Program-made: the position numbers and the translations under genes
Notes under the pieces: generated by a model
Seen by the model: the letters and a program-made list of their open reading frames with translations, nothing else
Told to the model about the DNA's origin: nothing
Database searches by the model: none
NCBI GenBank assembly: GCA_012934845.2
Contig: WNNJ02003060.1
Span: 1-64,000 of the forward strand
DNA: 64,000 bases
Source of the DNA: Pomphorhynchus laevis
Lineage: Eukaryota; Acanthocephala; Palaeacanthocephala; Echinorhynchida; Pomphorhynchidae
Reading direction: 5' to 3'
Part shown: piece by piece, positions 22,798 through 35,150 of the stretch
Position numbering within the stretch: position 1 is the stretch's first letter
Layout of the letters: each line of letters begins with the position of its first letter

Positions 22798-24725
22798 CAT
22801 CGATCTCACCGCCTTGGTTTAATAGCGACATAAAACATGCTTTAAAGATGAGACGTAAGGCCTTTAATAACTATCGTAAAGACAGAGCTAATTTCAGCAC
22901 TTATAAGAAATGACAAAACCTCGTTACGTCCATGAAGCGAACTGGTAGGCGATCTTTCGAAAATCAGCTAAGTATAAACTGTCACCGTGATCCCCGCTCT
23001 TTCTTTAGGTATGTGACTGCTAAGCATACGCGCTGTAAACCTATAAATTGTATTCAACGTGACGATGGGAAATTCATAACTGATTCTTTGCAGATATCAA
23101 ATATGTTTAGAAATCATTTCCATTCTTTGAATCTTGACCATACGGATGTGACAATGGGTGATCCGTGTACATTTGAATCGCCCGGAGATGACACCAGCGA
23201 CCTCTTCCGATGTGATGATGTTCTCCAAGAGCTTCGGAAACTTAAATGCAAAGCAGGTGCGGGTCCAGATGGCTTACCGCCAGTATATCTGCGCAACATC
23301 GCTGACATAATATGTCATCCGCTTTACAATATTTTCTCTGCGTCTGTTGCTTTTGGCGTTGTTCCTTCTGATTGGCAGAATTCCATCATCTGTCCTATTT
23401 ATAAGAAAGGGGATAGTTCGTCCATTGACAATTATAGGCCTATTAGTCTCACTTGCGTGTGTTGTCGTGTGCTAGAAAGATTGATTAAGCGACGAATAAT
23501 AGAATTTCTAAATAGATTTCAAATTTTGAACCCAGCACAGCATGGCTTCCGAAAAGGTTATTCCACGACTACTAATCTTGTACATGCACGTGAAAATTGG
23601 TATCACTATTATTATCAAGGCATACCAGTTGATGTCATTCTCTTTGATTTCTCAAAAGCGTTCGACTCAGTTAATCACACGCGTCTTATTGAGAAGTTGG
23701 AGCACATTCATCTTGATAAGAGGATCATAAACTGGATTCGTGTATTCCTTTCCAACCGACAAAGTGTCGTACGAGTAAATGAGTCGCTGTCGAGTCCATT
23801 TCCAGTGTTGTTAGGTGTTCCACAGGGAAGTGTATTGGGTCCCATCTTATTCAGTCTTTATATCAACGATTTGATACCAAATATCAGTTCATTCAGTTTA
23901 TTATATGCAGATGATCTTAAAGTTTGGCGACCTATTATTTCCGATCTTGACAAACAGCATTTACAAAGCGACGTCGACGTTATATCCAATTGGTCTATAC
24001 GAAATCACTTGAGGATCAATTCCGCTAAATGTACATGTATGCGTATATCACGAAGATCATGTGATCATCTTGGAGGTGAGTACCAGTTTGGTTCAATTAG
24101 TATCGAAAGAACCAACTCATATAAAGATTTGGGAGTTTGGGTTTGTGCTGACTTATCCACTCGAAAGCATTCAGACTACGTGTGTTGCATCACAAAACGC
24201 TTAATAGGACATACTCGTCGAGCTCTGATAGGCATAGATCCGTTATGTTACCATACCTTAGCAAATGCGTTTTTCTTGAGCCATATCTTATACGCATCGC
24301 CAGCTTGTTATCCCGAAACTATTTATGAGCGTCGTGCATTAGAGAAAGTGTTCAGATCAACAACTAAATTAGTCTCAGGGCTGCATATTTATGGCTACGC
24401 GAAACGCCTCCAGATATTAAATATGCCTTGTCTGCGATATATCCGTGACAAGCGAGATCTCTCTCTTGTTTGGAAAATTCTGCATACTAAAGATCATCCA
24501 CTGTCACATCTACTGCAACTGAGAGGTCAACCTTCTCTTCGCGGACACCCCCTGATGCTGAAAACACAAAGGTACATGCATGCAGTTTCCTGCTTTGCCA
24601 AACGAGTCGTACGATCTTGGAATTCGCTTCAGAGTGCGACCGTTTTGTCGTCTACTGCTTCAAGTTTTTGCGCCCTACTGGATGATGACCCTTCCTTCTC
24701 AAGACAACGGTGGGATTTTCAGTAG
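22725..24725 (+). pseudogene. LINE B ORF2, reverse transcriptase part
   Basis: In one frame from 22725 to 24725 it holds a linker with PPWFNSDIKHALKMRRKAF, one in-frame TGA at 22911, and then the RT: CKAGAGPDGLPPVYL, IICPIYKKGDSSSIDNYRPI, PAQHGFRKGYSTTTN, FDFSKAFDSVNHTRL (motif A), GVPQGSVLGPILFSLYINDL (motif B), LLYADDLKVW (motif C, about 23902-23931), and a C-terminal region ending LDDDPSFSRQRWDFQ. From 22932 the RT frame is intact for 597 codons with its catalytic Asp residues. The best relatives are CR1/Jockey-group LINEs. Confidence 0.85.
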
Positions 24726-24888
24726 TTTATCTGATGAGGGAGGGACAAAACGACTCTTATTCTTTTTATTCTTTTTATTTTGTGAAGCAACTTGTAAAGA
24801 GCCTCGGCTCAATTCGTTGTCAATTAATAATAATAATAATAATATTTAAGAAAAAACTGGCCCCATCACCAGTTTGAAGGATTCATCT

Positions 24889-24999
24889 AAATCCTTCGAC
24901 GATCTGAAAATCCTTCGACGCTCTGAAAATCCTTCGACGCTCTGAAAATCCTTCGACGCTCTATAAATCCTTCGACACTCTGAAAATCCTTCGACGCTT
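24889..24999. repeat. Minisatellite, 6 x about 19 bp
   Basis: Six units of AAAATCCTTCGACGCTCTG follow the LINE B tail directly. After them CGTTGTCAATTAATAATAAT (about 25068-25090) repeats the LINE 3' end at 24818-24840, so the array lies between two copies of the tail sequence. Confidence 0.88.
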
Positions 25000-25094
25000 G
25001 TAATTTGCTAGAACAGTTATAAATTTTCTTGAATTTCTATAAATTTTTAATTTTCTATAAATTTTTCGTTGTCAATTAATAATAATAATTATGC

Positions 25095-25640
25095 AATGAT
25101 TTCATAGTTTATATAATTTTATATATTTTATTTATTATTAATCTTTTTTTAATTTATGTATGGTATAAATACGCAGACTCAGTTATTTGATCTGATTCAA
25201 ATAACCGAGTCAAATATCCGAGATTCGGACCTAAATAGCAAATAACAATTTGAATAATAAATTAATAAATTATTATACCAATAAAGGTATAGGAAGGCAA
25301 GCAATAAACTGATAACTGAAAATATACGAATAGAGACTATAATTTAAATAAATAGACAAATTGGCACCTATTTTATATGCTAGAAAAAGACCAGCTGCTC
25401 GAATATGATGTTGGTATTTCTTGTTGCCCTTATCATAATAAAAAGTCGAATATCGCTTCTTAAAATAAGAATTAAGTAAGCACACTGGACATTTAGAAAA
25501 TTGAAAAATACGTGAAAACATTGATAACCAATAATGTCAAGAAAAGCGTGTTCGCTGAGATATACCAATTTCTAATACTAAAATTAAAAGCGCCTGTCCA
25601 TGTTCCACAATTCGATTATAATTAATGTATTTTGACTTGA
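25095..25640. other. No gene recognised
   Basis: AT-rich. Short minus-strand frames at 25273-25568 show no domain. Confidence 0.45.
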
Positions 25641-26158
25641 TTAATTATTCTTAGCGTATAAGATTATTCTTATCCGTATACCTACTGAAGCACTAATTTC
25701 AAGGGCAATACTTATTTTAGTCCGCAATCTAGTGACACATTCTCTGTATGTTAGCTTTTTTCTATCTGCGGTTGTTGTAGCGATCCATTTCAGCAACTTA
25801 TCTGCATATGACCTAATACCACTAGACGTAGAAATTGTCAGAGGAAAGAACATGTATATTACTATCTCGGTGATGCGTTCTCCATAATTCACATACTCGC
25901 GCTGTCTGTGATAATTATCGAATTTGTGTTTTGTAGGGTAAGATGATGCCAATGAATTATATAAACATCCATAAAAGGATCGCACCATGGTTCCTCCGAG
26001 CACTCCTCTACATGCAATGTCTGATTGTGCTTGATTATCTGTATTTATTGTCGATTTTTCAAATTGATAGTTTATATAGATTGTCACAATCATTACATAC
26101 ATCTAAAAGCTCCTTCGCCACTATATCGAGCATTAAATTGTGCCAAATGATTGTCATA
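25641..26158 (-). pseudogene. RLE-type element relic, C-terminal endonuclease part
   Basis: The minus strand aligns with the end of the intact protein at 48226-51264: WHNLMLDIVAKELLDVC corresponds to RHNSVANEIVRVLKETC, then QSDIACRGVLGG to RSDIRCTGLFGN, SFYGCLYNSLASSYPTKH to SFMDVCVFNNLAPSYSLD, and SGIRSYADKLLKWIATT to GGIGKIADSILKRISSL. The endonuclease Asp of the DV motif is changed to Gly. The relic stops exactly at the start of a Ty3-type fossil (26159) and resumes at 29831. Confidence 0.75.
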
Positions 26159-29100
26159 TGTTATGAAACTATAAACTATTGATTTAACTTCTATTTATAG
26201 ATGATTTTGAATAAAGCCTTTTAAATGTCTATTTGTTTGATTCTAATTATCGGTTCAATTTATTAAAAATCATTACATGGACAAATTACTGAAGCCGTCA
26301 ATTCTTGATTTGATTCCTGATCAACACACATGTACTTTGGAATGGAATCATTGGTACAAAAGATTCGAAGCGTTTTTACGATCAATCGATACGGTTACTG
26401 AACCTCAAAAATACAATCTTCTGGTCAATCACGTGACTACATCAGTCTTCGAATTAATTGACGGTTGTGAATCCTACAACGATGCAATAACTGCACTCAA
26501 AAGAGCATTTTAGAAAGAAACAAGCGACGTTTACCTTTGTCATAAACTTCGTAGTTTACGTCAAGAATCGACGCAAACAGTCGATCAATACATTCGATCA
26601 TTGTAATCCCTCGGTAAGCAGGTGGTTTTCAAAGCTCCAACCTCCGAGGAACTGTGATTTATTTTTTACGTGACACATTTGTTGCCGGAATTTCTTCACA
26701 ACTTACTCGTAAGCGGCTACTTAAGTCACTTACGCTTACTAAGGAAGACGCCTATAAACTTGCGCGAGTCATTGAATCTGCTAACTATCAAGCTTCGTCC
26801 TTCAATCAATAAAATACCTAAAATCCGTCAATTAACAATATAGACGTGCCACAATCATCTGATGATCTCGTTGACGATAGACCAGTTTTGGACCTATGTG
26901 CTATATCCCGAAATAGTCCTTAATGCTTCTTATGTGGAAACATGAAACATTCACGATATATCTGCCCTGCTTGTAACGTACACTGTAGAATATGCTACAA
27001 ACAAGGCCATTTTGCAAAAGTTTGCAGGTCAAAGCATCCAGTATCCTCAGCTGTAATTGCATCTGCTACCTTTACTGCAACCATGAATGTTTTGACAAAA
27101 CCGAAAGAGTATCAAACCACTATCAATGGCCAACTCTGACAGACACTACTTGATAGTGGAAGTGCAATTAATCTGATTCGAAATGATCTTGTAGAAAAGT
27201 GCAAACTTACTGTAATTCCTTCCTACTTAAAAGTCAGCATGGCTTCATCCAACTATAAATGCTCATTGAGAGGCATGGTCTGCTGTACAGTTCGATTTAT
27301 GTAGAAAGAATATCCTAATACACAGTTATTTGTCCTTCCAAACTTAGTGACCGATGTAATACTTGGTATGTCTTTTATGAATCTCCACTCCGCGGTAACG
27401 ATGAACCTCGGAGGAAAAGAACCTCATATTCACGTTAATTCAATATGTGCTATTATGAAGATTAAACCGCCTTCGCTATTCCCTTTTTTGACGAACGATG
27501 TTCATCCTATTTCGATCCCATCCCGTAGAAGAAACTCAGAAGACCAAGCTTTTATTGCAGCTGAAGTAGAATCTCTCTTGAAAGATAACATCATCGAGCA
27601 TAGTAATTCGCCGTGGAGAGCCCAAGTTGTTCTAGTGCAATCTAAACAAAAGACTAGAATGGTAATGGACTACAGTCAAACCATCAACAAATACACAATA
27701 TTAGACGCGTTTCCTCTGCCTAGAATTGACGATATAATTGATCGACTCTCACCGTACCGTGTTTTCAGTCGTATCGACTTAAAACGAGCATATTATCAAA
27801 TTCCTATACGTATTGAAGACCGAGAGTATACAGCTTTTGAGGCAGCCGGAGAACTTTTCCAATTCAAGTGTATGCCTTTTGGCCTTACAAACGCAGTCGT
27901 AGCCTTTCAACGAGTGATGTCCCAGATTATTAAGAATGAACAACTCTCATTAACGTTCTGCTATTTGGATGACGTGGTTATTGCTGGGAAAACAAGAGAC
28001 GATCATGATAAAAATCTGAATCGTTTCAAAGAAGTTGCACAGCGCTATAATCTTGAATTCAACGATGAAACATGTGTATTTAATTCCACTGATATTTTCA
28101 TTTTGGGATATCAAATCAAAGATGGATTGATCTCTCCTGATCGAAGCCGCGTCCAACCGATCATGAGTTTACCTGAGCCTACTAACTCCAGAGAGTTGAA
28201 ACGTATCATTGACCTATTTATTCACTATTTTAGATGGATAAAAGGGTTTTCAAAAGTAGTCTACCCATTGGCGAATACAGAATTTCCGTTATTATCCGAT
28301 GCTAGAGATGCCTTTTAAGATCTGAAAGAGCAATTGTCATCTGCGACTCTTTCGGCAATCGATTTATCTGAACATTTTGTCTTAGAAACTGATGCTTCCG
28401 ATTATGCTATTGGTGCTACTCTTTCACAAAACGAAAAGCCTGTTGCTTTTTTCAAGAACACTACATAACAATTCCAAACGCTACCCAACGATTAAAAAAG
28501 AAGCCTTAGCTATAATCGAGGCCGTTCGATATTGGAGTCATTATCTTACAGGGCGAGTATTTACCATTGTCACTGACCAATGAGCAGTTTCTTATATATT
28601 CACTCAATCATGTCGCAGTAAGATCAAAAATGACAAAATGGAGCAATGGCGTATGGAACTATCACAATACTGTTTTGATAAATCCTATCGTCGAGGACAA
28701 GAAAACGTAGCTGCTGATGCTCTTTCACGAGTTGCTATTAACATTATTACTGACGATTTATCCAAATTGCAGGATTTGCATAAACAGATGTGTCATCCCG
28801 GTATAACACGTTCATGGCATTATATAAAACTCAAAAACTTGCCCTACTCAATAGATGACGTACATCAAATATCGCGTAACTGCAATAGCTGTGCGGTTCT
28901 AAAGCCGAAATTTTTATCAACCTTCTAGTTGATAAAAATTGATCAAATCTTCACAATTTTTGGCTAGCCCGATAACATTTACACAGATAGAGGAACTTGT
29001 GTTACCTCCACCGATTTCCGTCATTTCCTTTTACAAAAAGGAGTATCACTATTTCACTCTACACCAAATCACCCCTCTTCCAATGGACAAGTCGAGAAGT

Positions 29101-29830
29101 ACAATGGGATGATTTTGGAAAGCAATTTCCCTGCGGTTGCATGATTTATCATTGCCTGTTGAGAAGTGGCCAACGATTATGCCTGACGCATTGTATTCAA
29201 TTTGATCATTACTATTCATCACTACTAATGAAACTCCTCATTCAAGATTTTTCAAATTCAGCAGACGAACCGAAAACGGAATTTCCTTGCCAGAGTAGTT
29301 AATAGGCTCTAATGACGTATATGTTAAGTGTTTTGATCGTCAAACAAAGCAAGAAGTACCTGTTGAACTCGCGAAATTGATTCACGCTAATTCAAATTAT
29401 GCAATTATTGAACGAGAATATTGTTGTTAGGACACTATATCAACACAATACTTATCGGGATGTCCCAGTACTATCAAATCATCCGATTTTCAGAAGCTCA
29501 ACCAGAAATACATCAGGCTTCTCAAGAGATACATAAACGTACATTCTCTGACGATGGTAATCATAATTCGGATGATTGTCCGATTCCAACAGACGTTAAT
29601 CCAAATGCCCTTCATAAGTCCGATGAAGAAGAATTTACGCCATGTTATAAAATGAACGAAATACCTAGCATGCAATTCAGAATATCGTCAAAAAAACTAA
29701 ACAACTTTCATATCTGAAAGACTATATTGCTGAAGTAAATGTTAAGAAACTATAAACTATTGATCTAATTTCTATTTCTACATGATTTTAAATAAAGCCT
29801 TTTAAATCTCTATTTGTTCAATTCTAACTA
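26159..29830 (+). mobile_element. Ty3/Gypsy-type LTR retrotransposon fossil, short LTRs
   Basis: A complete-looking but broken element bounded by direct repeats of about 91 bp (26159-26249 and 29740-29830) that begin TGTTA and hold AATAAA. They differ at roughly ten positions, so this is an older insertion. In order it shows a gag-like region (about 26277-26650), a CCHC knuckle (about 26960-27030), an aspartic protease with DSGSA (about 27150), reverse transcriptase with YLDDVV (about 27500-28010), RNase H (about 28330-28740) and integrase (about 28770-29320). It has several disruptions. LTRs this short recall the Mag lineage. It lies inside an RLE-type relic. Confidence 0.85.
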
Positions 29831-30330
29831 TGTCGCACTAGTGCGACATGACAACTCATGAGTGTCGTAAATTCAGAGTCACATGCACATTTTTGAGGAA
29901 TTTCTCGGGATTTTAAATCACATCGGGGACAAATCACATCTTGAAACTCGCGAACATTTAGTCTAGTCGCTCGATTTGGTTTAAACAAAGCCACGAAGAC
30001 GCGCATTTGCCAGTCGCAAAATTCACAAAATGATCTTTCATATTTGATTCCATAAAAATGGATTAACTTTATTGTGCGGCAGGAATTCTTTTTTTAACTG
30101 TAATCAACGTTGATATTTGATTTTGAGAATTGATCAGCTGTGTCCCGATTTCTCCTTGAAAAAGAGTCCCACACATTATTTGTGATCGATCATATTCCTA
30201 ATTTACATGTTAAGTCATATTTGAAATTCCTAGACCACCATATTTCGTTGGCAACATACATATATTTACAAAATCAATGTTTTCCTCTTCCTAACCTATG
30301 ATCTTCGGAAGCAAGTTCTTTACAATATTG
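29831..30330 (-). pseudogene. RLE-type element relic, part upstream of the Ty3 insertion
   Basis: The minus strand continues the relic of 25641-26158 on the far side of the LTR element: NLLPKIIG and LPTKYGGLGISNMT (about 30210-30315) match LLPGMLG and LPCRYVGLGIVDYT of the intact copy. CASSWL matches GAYSWL. REFQDVICPRCDLKSREIPQ with KCACDSEFTTLMSCH (about 29850-29950) matches the CACG...H...SC zinc cluster. An 18-bp perfect palindrome, TGTCGCACTAGTGCGACA, sits at the junction (29831-29848). Confidence 0.7.
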
Positions 30331-30399
30331 TCTATTAGAGGCATTAATCAGATGTAAAAAATTAGATTAACCATTAACCCGATGGCATTAACCATGTCA

Positions 30400-30960
30400 A
30401 AACGGCGGAGGCGAAAAAGGATACGCACGGCGGAATTTACAAGGCGCTAGAGATGGAAAAGTGAGGATTTGGAAGAGAGATCAAAACGACTGAGCCAATA
30501 ATCGAATTACGGAAACAACAGACTGGAGATGAGAGAGTAAAGTATTAAAATTAAGCAAGCTCCTAATACTGCAAAGGTCACGAAGTAGGAGATTACAAGA
30601 TAGGGTGTTGTCGCGAACGAATAGATATAGAGAAAAAGACAGTTGTCGAAGTTAACTCTCAAGAAAGTGAGATGATCAACAATAGTAATAACGGTCGAAT
30701 TAAGAAATACCTAGGAAGGAGAGACAGAGAAGAAAGAATGGATAACCCATAAGATTTTAGATTTGTAATTGTTAAGATACAAACGAAACAAGGAAAGATA
30801 CTTGGAGATGGAGAGAAGACAATTCATAGAAAAGGCGGAGAGATCATCGATAAGATGAGCAGGAGAATGAGAGTAAAGGAGAATATCATCAGCATATTGC
30901 ATGATACAGAAGTTATGATCACATGTAATGACCGAGAGATCTCCAAGGAATGTGTAACAT
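30400..30960 (-). pseudogene. LINE A reverse transcriptase fragment
   Basis: The minus strand reads MQYADDILLYSHSPAHLIDD (about 30840-30902), then LYLNNYKSKILWV. The plus-strand LINE A copy has QYAHDIIIYAHAPAHRIHD and KIMWI at the same places. The remainder down to about 30400 is broken LINE A C-terminal sequence. The YADD site is intact, unlike in the longer minus copy. Confidence 0.65.
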
Positions 30961-31365
30961 TAAGATTTCCCCATATGAATACTTTTTCCTAGTGTTATTT
31001 CTTACGATATCATACATACCTTCCATCGTATAATGAAACTCGGGTTTTGACAAGGCAATCTCAGAATATTGTCGGTTAGGTGCAACCATGAAGATGATCC
31101 ATTTGTGCTAGCATTCATAAGAATTGTTTTCATATATCGTTTTGAATCCACATAATGATTTTGTTAACAAAAGTCTCAAGCTTCCAACCATGTCGCGCCC
31201 AACACTGATGTTAGAGATGTTTCCAATGAATCTAAACAACAAGTCCTTTGCTCAAACAATGATTGTCACACGTGGGTAAATATTTGGACTTCAGAATCCC
31301 AGGCATCTTGCCTTGCAGACAACGAATTCTACTGTGGCTACTGTTCAGCTAAGATAATAAATACG

Positions 31366-32085
31366 ATGAGGAGTGAAATAGAGAGTCTCAAGACAAATAT
31401 ATTGAAACTATCTGGCAATGCAGCGATGTCCACACATGCCTCTTCGTCTTGTAATAAGTTTCAACCTCGATGCCCAATTCTTCCGCATTCGATTGTCTCT
31501 AAAAATGTCAAATATCCCATCTCTTCCACAGGTATTACTATACATCCTTCAATTTTGCCCAATCAATCAGTTCAATATTCTGATGTTACTGCCATTGACC
31601 ATTTGCAACCCAGTATTTCTTTAGTCGTATCAGATAAATCACCTTACATTTCTACCCCTCATTGCATTTCTACGTCATCATCAGATAATCCACGTGGTAT
31701 TGGGTCCCTTGTAAATTTTGCTCAGCTGCCAGTTCCTACGTCACACCGTCCAAATTTACAGCTGACTTCTATCTCGCCATCTTCGTCACAGAATACCGCT
31801 CCTAATATTGAGAGAGTTTCTTCTAATTATAACCCTTCTTTGCGCACACTCTCTGATAGGGCTCACTGTGTGCTTATTGCAAACCTCATCGAGTCATCTG
31901 CCATTAACAATGACTTACGTATTCAGCATGATGTCAATGCAGTTAAATCAATCCTCTCATGTGTTTTGCAAAACTGCTCTGTCATAGTTCGAAAGGATTT
32001 GCGTGTAGTAAATTTATTTCGCCTTAGTAAAAAGAATCAGATAGTCGACCTCGTTTACTCACAGTTGTTCTTGCCTCCACTGTAA
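31366..32085 (+). pseudogene. LINE B ORF1, main open part
   Basis: This 239-codon stretch of ORF1 follows the Cys/Trp finger. A short helical start (SEIESLKTNILKLSG) is followed by a long Ser/Pro/Ile-rich segment and then SDRAHCVLIANLIESSAINN and VRKDLRVVNLFRL, the RNA-recognition-like region also seen at 36990-37190 and in antisense at 34276-34833. It ends at 32085, before the FRVVRRR tail expected in this family. Such proteins coat LINE RNA; that role is inferred from position and family. Confidence 0.65.
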
Positions 32086-32581
32086 TGAGTTCACTTATAC
32101 TATGAAACAGTCATCTCCTAAGAGGTTAGATTTTGAATTCTCAAAAATCAAATGTTCACAAGTTTCGCTGTACATCTACTAAAGCTGGCCCTTACATACT
32201 CTATTCAAATGTTTTGAGTTAGTTTTAACAAGTTAGATAAAATCAAAGCAATAGTACATCATGAAAATCTCGACATGCTGTTTTTCACTTAAACTTGGTT
32301 AAATTGTAATATTTTGGATTCTGAAATCGGTATTCACGGTTATACGATAGTTCGCTGAGATAAAAAAATATCTAGAGAGGCGGTGTAGCTGCTTATATAC
32401 GCGACGATTTATCTCACTCAAGGTGTTCCACAAGGCTGTATCATTAGTCCCACTTTGTTTAATATCTACATCAACAAAATCGCTGAAAATGTTACATGCC
32501 AGTGCCTATTATACGCCGATGACATGAAACTGTAGCCCTTTATTTCGTGGTTGTTCTAGCTCTCCTCTACTACAATCAGAT

Positions 32582-33184
32582 TTGGATAAAGTTAGTAGTT
32601 GGTGTTCATCACACGGCTTAATAATCAATGTTAGTAAATGTCGACATATGAGAATTGGTCAATCCCGATTACCTTCCCCTTCTTATCTATTCAGCTCAAT
32701 AGTTATCGAATCAGTAAATCACTTTACTGATCTAGGTGTTGTTATCTCCTCCAATTTAAAATCTCATCTTCATTCTTCTGCGATTATTGCAAAATGCCGT
32801 AGAATTTTAGGATTTCTTCATCGAAACGTTGGACGACTTGAGCCAAAGGCTTTAAGCATTGTATATTCGAGTCTCTTAAAATCACATATGCTCTATGCAT
32901 CTCACGCGACACACCCTCAACTGAAATCAGAATTGAGTGAATTCGACAACATTTTGAGAAGATCCACGCACTTAGTTCCGGCAACTCGCTCCATTCCTTA
33001 TCCAATTAGACTAGAGACGTTGGATATAAGATCTATTGAATGCGATCTGTTGATTGCATATCTTACACTAGTGTGGATGTCGCTGCGCGTGCCTAAATAT
33101 CAGTGTAAGCAGCTGTACTGTCTTCGTGAATCCTCAATGTTACATGGACACGAGTTATGTTTGAAACATCGCTCAAAGCATTGA
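32582..33184 (+). pseudogene. LINE B ORF2, C-terminal RT fragment
   Basis: The open frame of 200 codons covers the part after YADD: MDKVSSWCSSHGLIINVSKC (thumb entry), FTDLGVVISSNLKSHLH, LLKSHMLYASHATHPQ and LRRSTHLVPATRSIPYPIR. These have counterparts in the copy at 21700 (KDLGVWVCADLSTR, SHILYASPACYPE). The true start is lost and the end decays into the 3' UTR. Confidence 0.7.
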
Positions 33185-33439
33185 ACAAATTGTACGATAG
33201 TGATGGATCGCGTCTGCAAACGATGGAATGGATTATCACCTGGTGTGATCAACAGCTCTTCTGCTGTGTAATTCAAAGAACGCCTAAAGCTTGACCTCGT
33301 GAACTCTTGATGTTTTTTTTCGTTTTTTTTTTCTGTTTTTTTTATTCGATGTGATGCTTCCTTACGAACCTTAGCTCTCTTGAAAGTCGACATATAATAA
33401 TAACTGATTATTTGTGATTGTCTATATGTTCGAGTTTGA

Positions 33440-33657
33440 TTCATTATTTTTTGTTGTCTCAATCGCAAATCCGCTCCTATTTTACCTTCAAATAATAACC
33501 AGCATATTAATTTTGAATTATGAAATTCGATATCTCCGTGTTCACTGGGGTCACGTATTCCCAATCTGCTGTAACTCAGAGGCATTTTTATTATTCTTCG
33601 TAGATAATTATCTAAGTATTCTATGCCAAACATTTTAGGGAACAGATTATTGTACAA
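33440..33657 (-). pseudogene. RLE-type element fragment
   Basis: The minus strand reads NLFPKMFGIEYLDNYLRRII and LSYSRLGIRDPSEHGDIEF, which line up with LLPGMLGINSLDDESSRIVA and CRYVGLGIVDYTQECNNEY of the intact RLE-type protein. This is the fourth copy of the family in the window. It is short, with no flanking minisatellite. Confidence 0.65.
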
Positions 33658-33849
33658 GTATTTAAATAGATTTTGAAGCCTAACTTATTTCACCATTTAT
33701 ATGCTTATGATATAAATGAATTGTAGTTGAACATATTTGGTTAAAACAACGTATGCTGATTATTGATCTAATCAGTTACCCCGAGATTGAAAGTAGCTTT
33801 AGAATCAATCTATACGTTGTTTTTTACGCCTGATTCTGTAAACGCATCA

Positions 33850-35000
33850 TATCCAATGGTGCTCCCACTCAATTTATATCATCGAATTGAGGGGATGAGG
33901 GGGTTGCTGTAACGAGAGGTGTATTAGTCGCACTGAGTGACGCGATGTAGCTTTTCATCACACTCATCAACTCACTAAGTGGCAGCCAGTTAAAGGTTAG
34001 CTTACTCTGCACCACCCAAAAATTCCTGATCATGAGATTGCGCTCCCTTTATCAGCGCCGATCACGAATTTCTGTAACGTCCGTCTTAAGGAGCATCCTA
34101 TTTTCTCTGCTGAGATCTCTCAATAAACAAATACTAGATTCTTTGAGACGATGAGAGTGATATAATTCAGATCAGCAAGTTGCTCATTAAAGAAACCCAC
34201 CTTTAGCAGCCGAGGACGACCGAGGCACTATTTTCAAGGTGTTCCTTAGCGAAAGACAAACTAAATGTGAATTCATTAGCGAGTTTCAGATTGAGAGTTG
34301 GCAAACAGGAAGCCAAGAATTTGCCGAATACTGTTCTGATCATCCGTTGAACGAATATCATTGTTTGGCGTTACGGAATCCCTTAAGTTACCGATAATCA
34401 AGGATCTACCACGATTCGATTTTGCATGAATAGGCTGGCCGGTACTCGAGGAGCTGACAGGAGTGAGATTGGTGCACCTCGAATTATTGAGCAAACGCTG
34501 CCCGTTGAGCGAAGGAGCACTATCATGAGAGATCGGCTGACTGTAGGCGGTATGTTGTTCATGGCGTGTGCTCATTAATCTGGCAGCGTTTCCATTTGAA
34601 ACGTCAATGCAGGAAGTACTATTGTCAATTAACACATTCATATCAGTGTCACCAACGACGACATTGAAGTTTCGATCACACATCACAACGGGTTCTATAG
34701 AATGATCGATACTATCGCCACTATTCTTCACCATCAAAGCGGATACTCGGAGTTTAGAGCTATCACAGCGAACAATCCTCCTCGTCTCTGCGAGTGCTGT
34801 CGTCATAAGCTGTCCTAATTGTCGAAACATCACTAGTTCGACGGTATCTAACGAGCTGACAGTTATTCCTGCAGCAATTTTTTTCGAGGCGGAAAAACAA
34901 GGACATGCTGAACAAGATTTAGAAGAGAAATCACATTTACCGTGGTCATTGCTCCGACTTTCAAACTCTAGTGTTTCCTCACCTTACTTTGCGAGAATAG
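33850..35000 (-). pseudogene. LINE ORF1 relic (LINE B group)
   Basis: On the minus strand a decayed finger (SCSACPCF, about 34900) is followed by an open frame at 34276-34833 that includes RGRSLIIGNLRDSVTPNNDI, the same region as DRCLIITNVLESSSDV at 37000. Downstream NLMIRNFWVVQSK (about 34000) matches the family's IRNFRVVRRR tail. No ORF2 follows. It may be the 5' half of a copy whose rest was lost. Confidence 0.6.
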
Positions 35001-35150
35001 CGTATGTCTAATCGTTTTTGCCGCAATTTAGGTCATCGTTATGATCTGACTGGAGAACGTGTGTTGGCAAATGTGTCAATATGTCAAATTTTTTTACAGT
35101 GGCGGTGCTCTGGAAGGCTGAACACGCGCGGGTAGTATTTTCATAGGTCG

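Larger units (their letters stand above)
21700..24850 (+). mobile_element. LINE B (CR1/Jockey-like), 5'-truncated with almost intact ORF2
   Basis: The element begins inside the end of ORF1 (NLTIQNFRVVRRR at about 21717-21755, the shared ORF1 tail), carries a full-length ORF2 and ends in a 3' UTR with a small GAGC-CTCG-GCTC hairpin (24806-24817) and an (AAT)n tail at 24826-24845. Truncation at the 5' end and the short-repeat 3' tail are typical of target-primed reverse transcription. Only two lesions separate ORF2 from an open frame, so it is one of the younger copies here. Confidence 0.85.
31190..33400 (+). mobile_element. LINE B copy with a large internal deletion
   Basis: ORF1 starts near the ATG at 31190 and gives VLCSNNDCHTWVNIW with EFYCGYC (the shared finger, about 31255-31350), then a Ser/Pro-rich middle and DRAHCVLIANLIESS (about 31855-31900). 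The endonuclease is cut to its first part (NKLDKIKAIV, GGVAAYIRDD, about 32220-32410), and the sequence jumps to motif B of the RT, TQGVPQGCIISPTLFNIYIN (about 32416-32475), then LLYADDMKL. The RT tail is open from 32582 to 33184. A T-rich 3' UTR ends near 33395 in ATAATAATAA. The deletion removes most of the endonuclease and the N-terminal RT. Confidence 0.78.
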
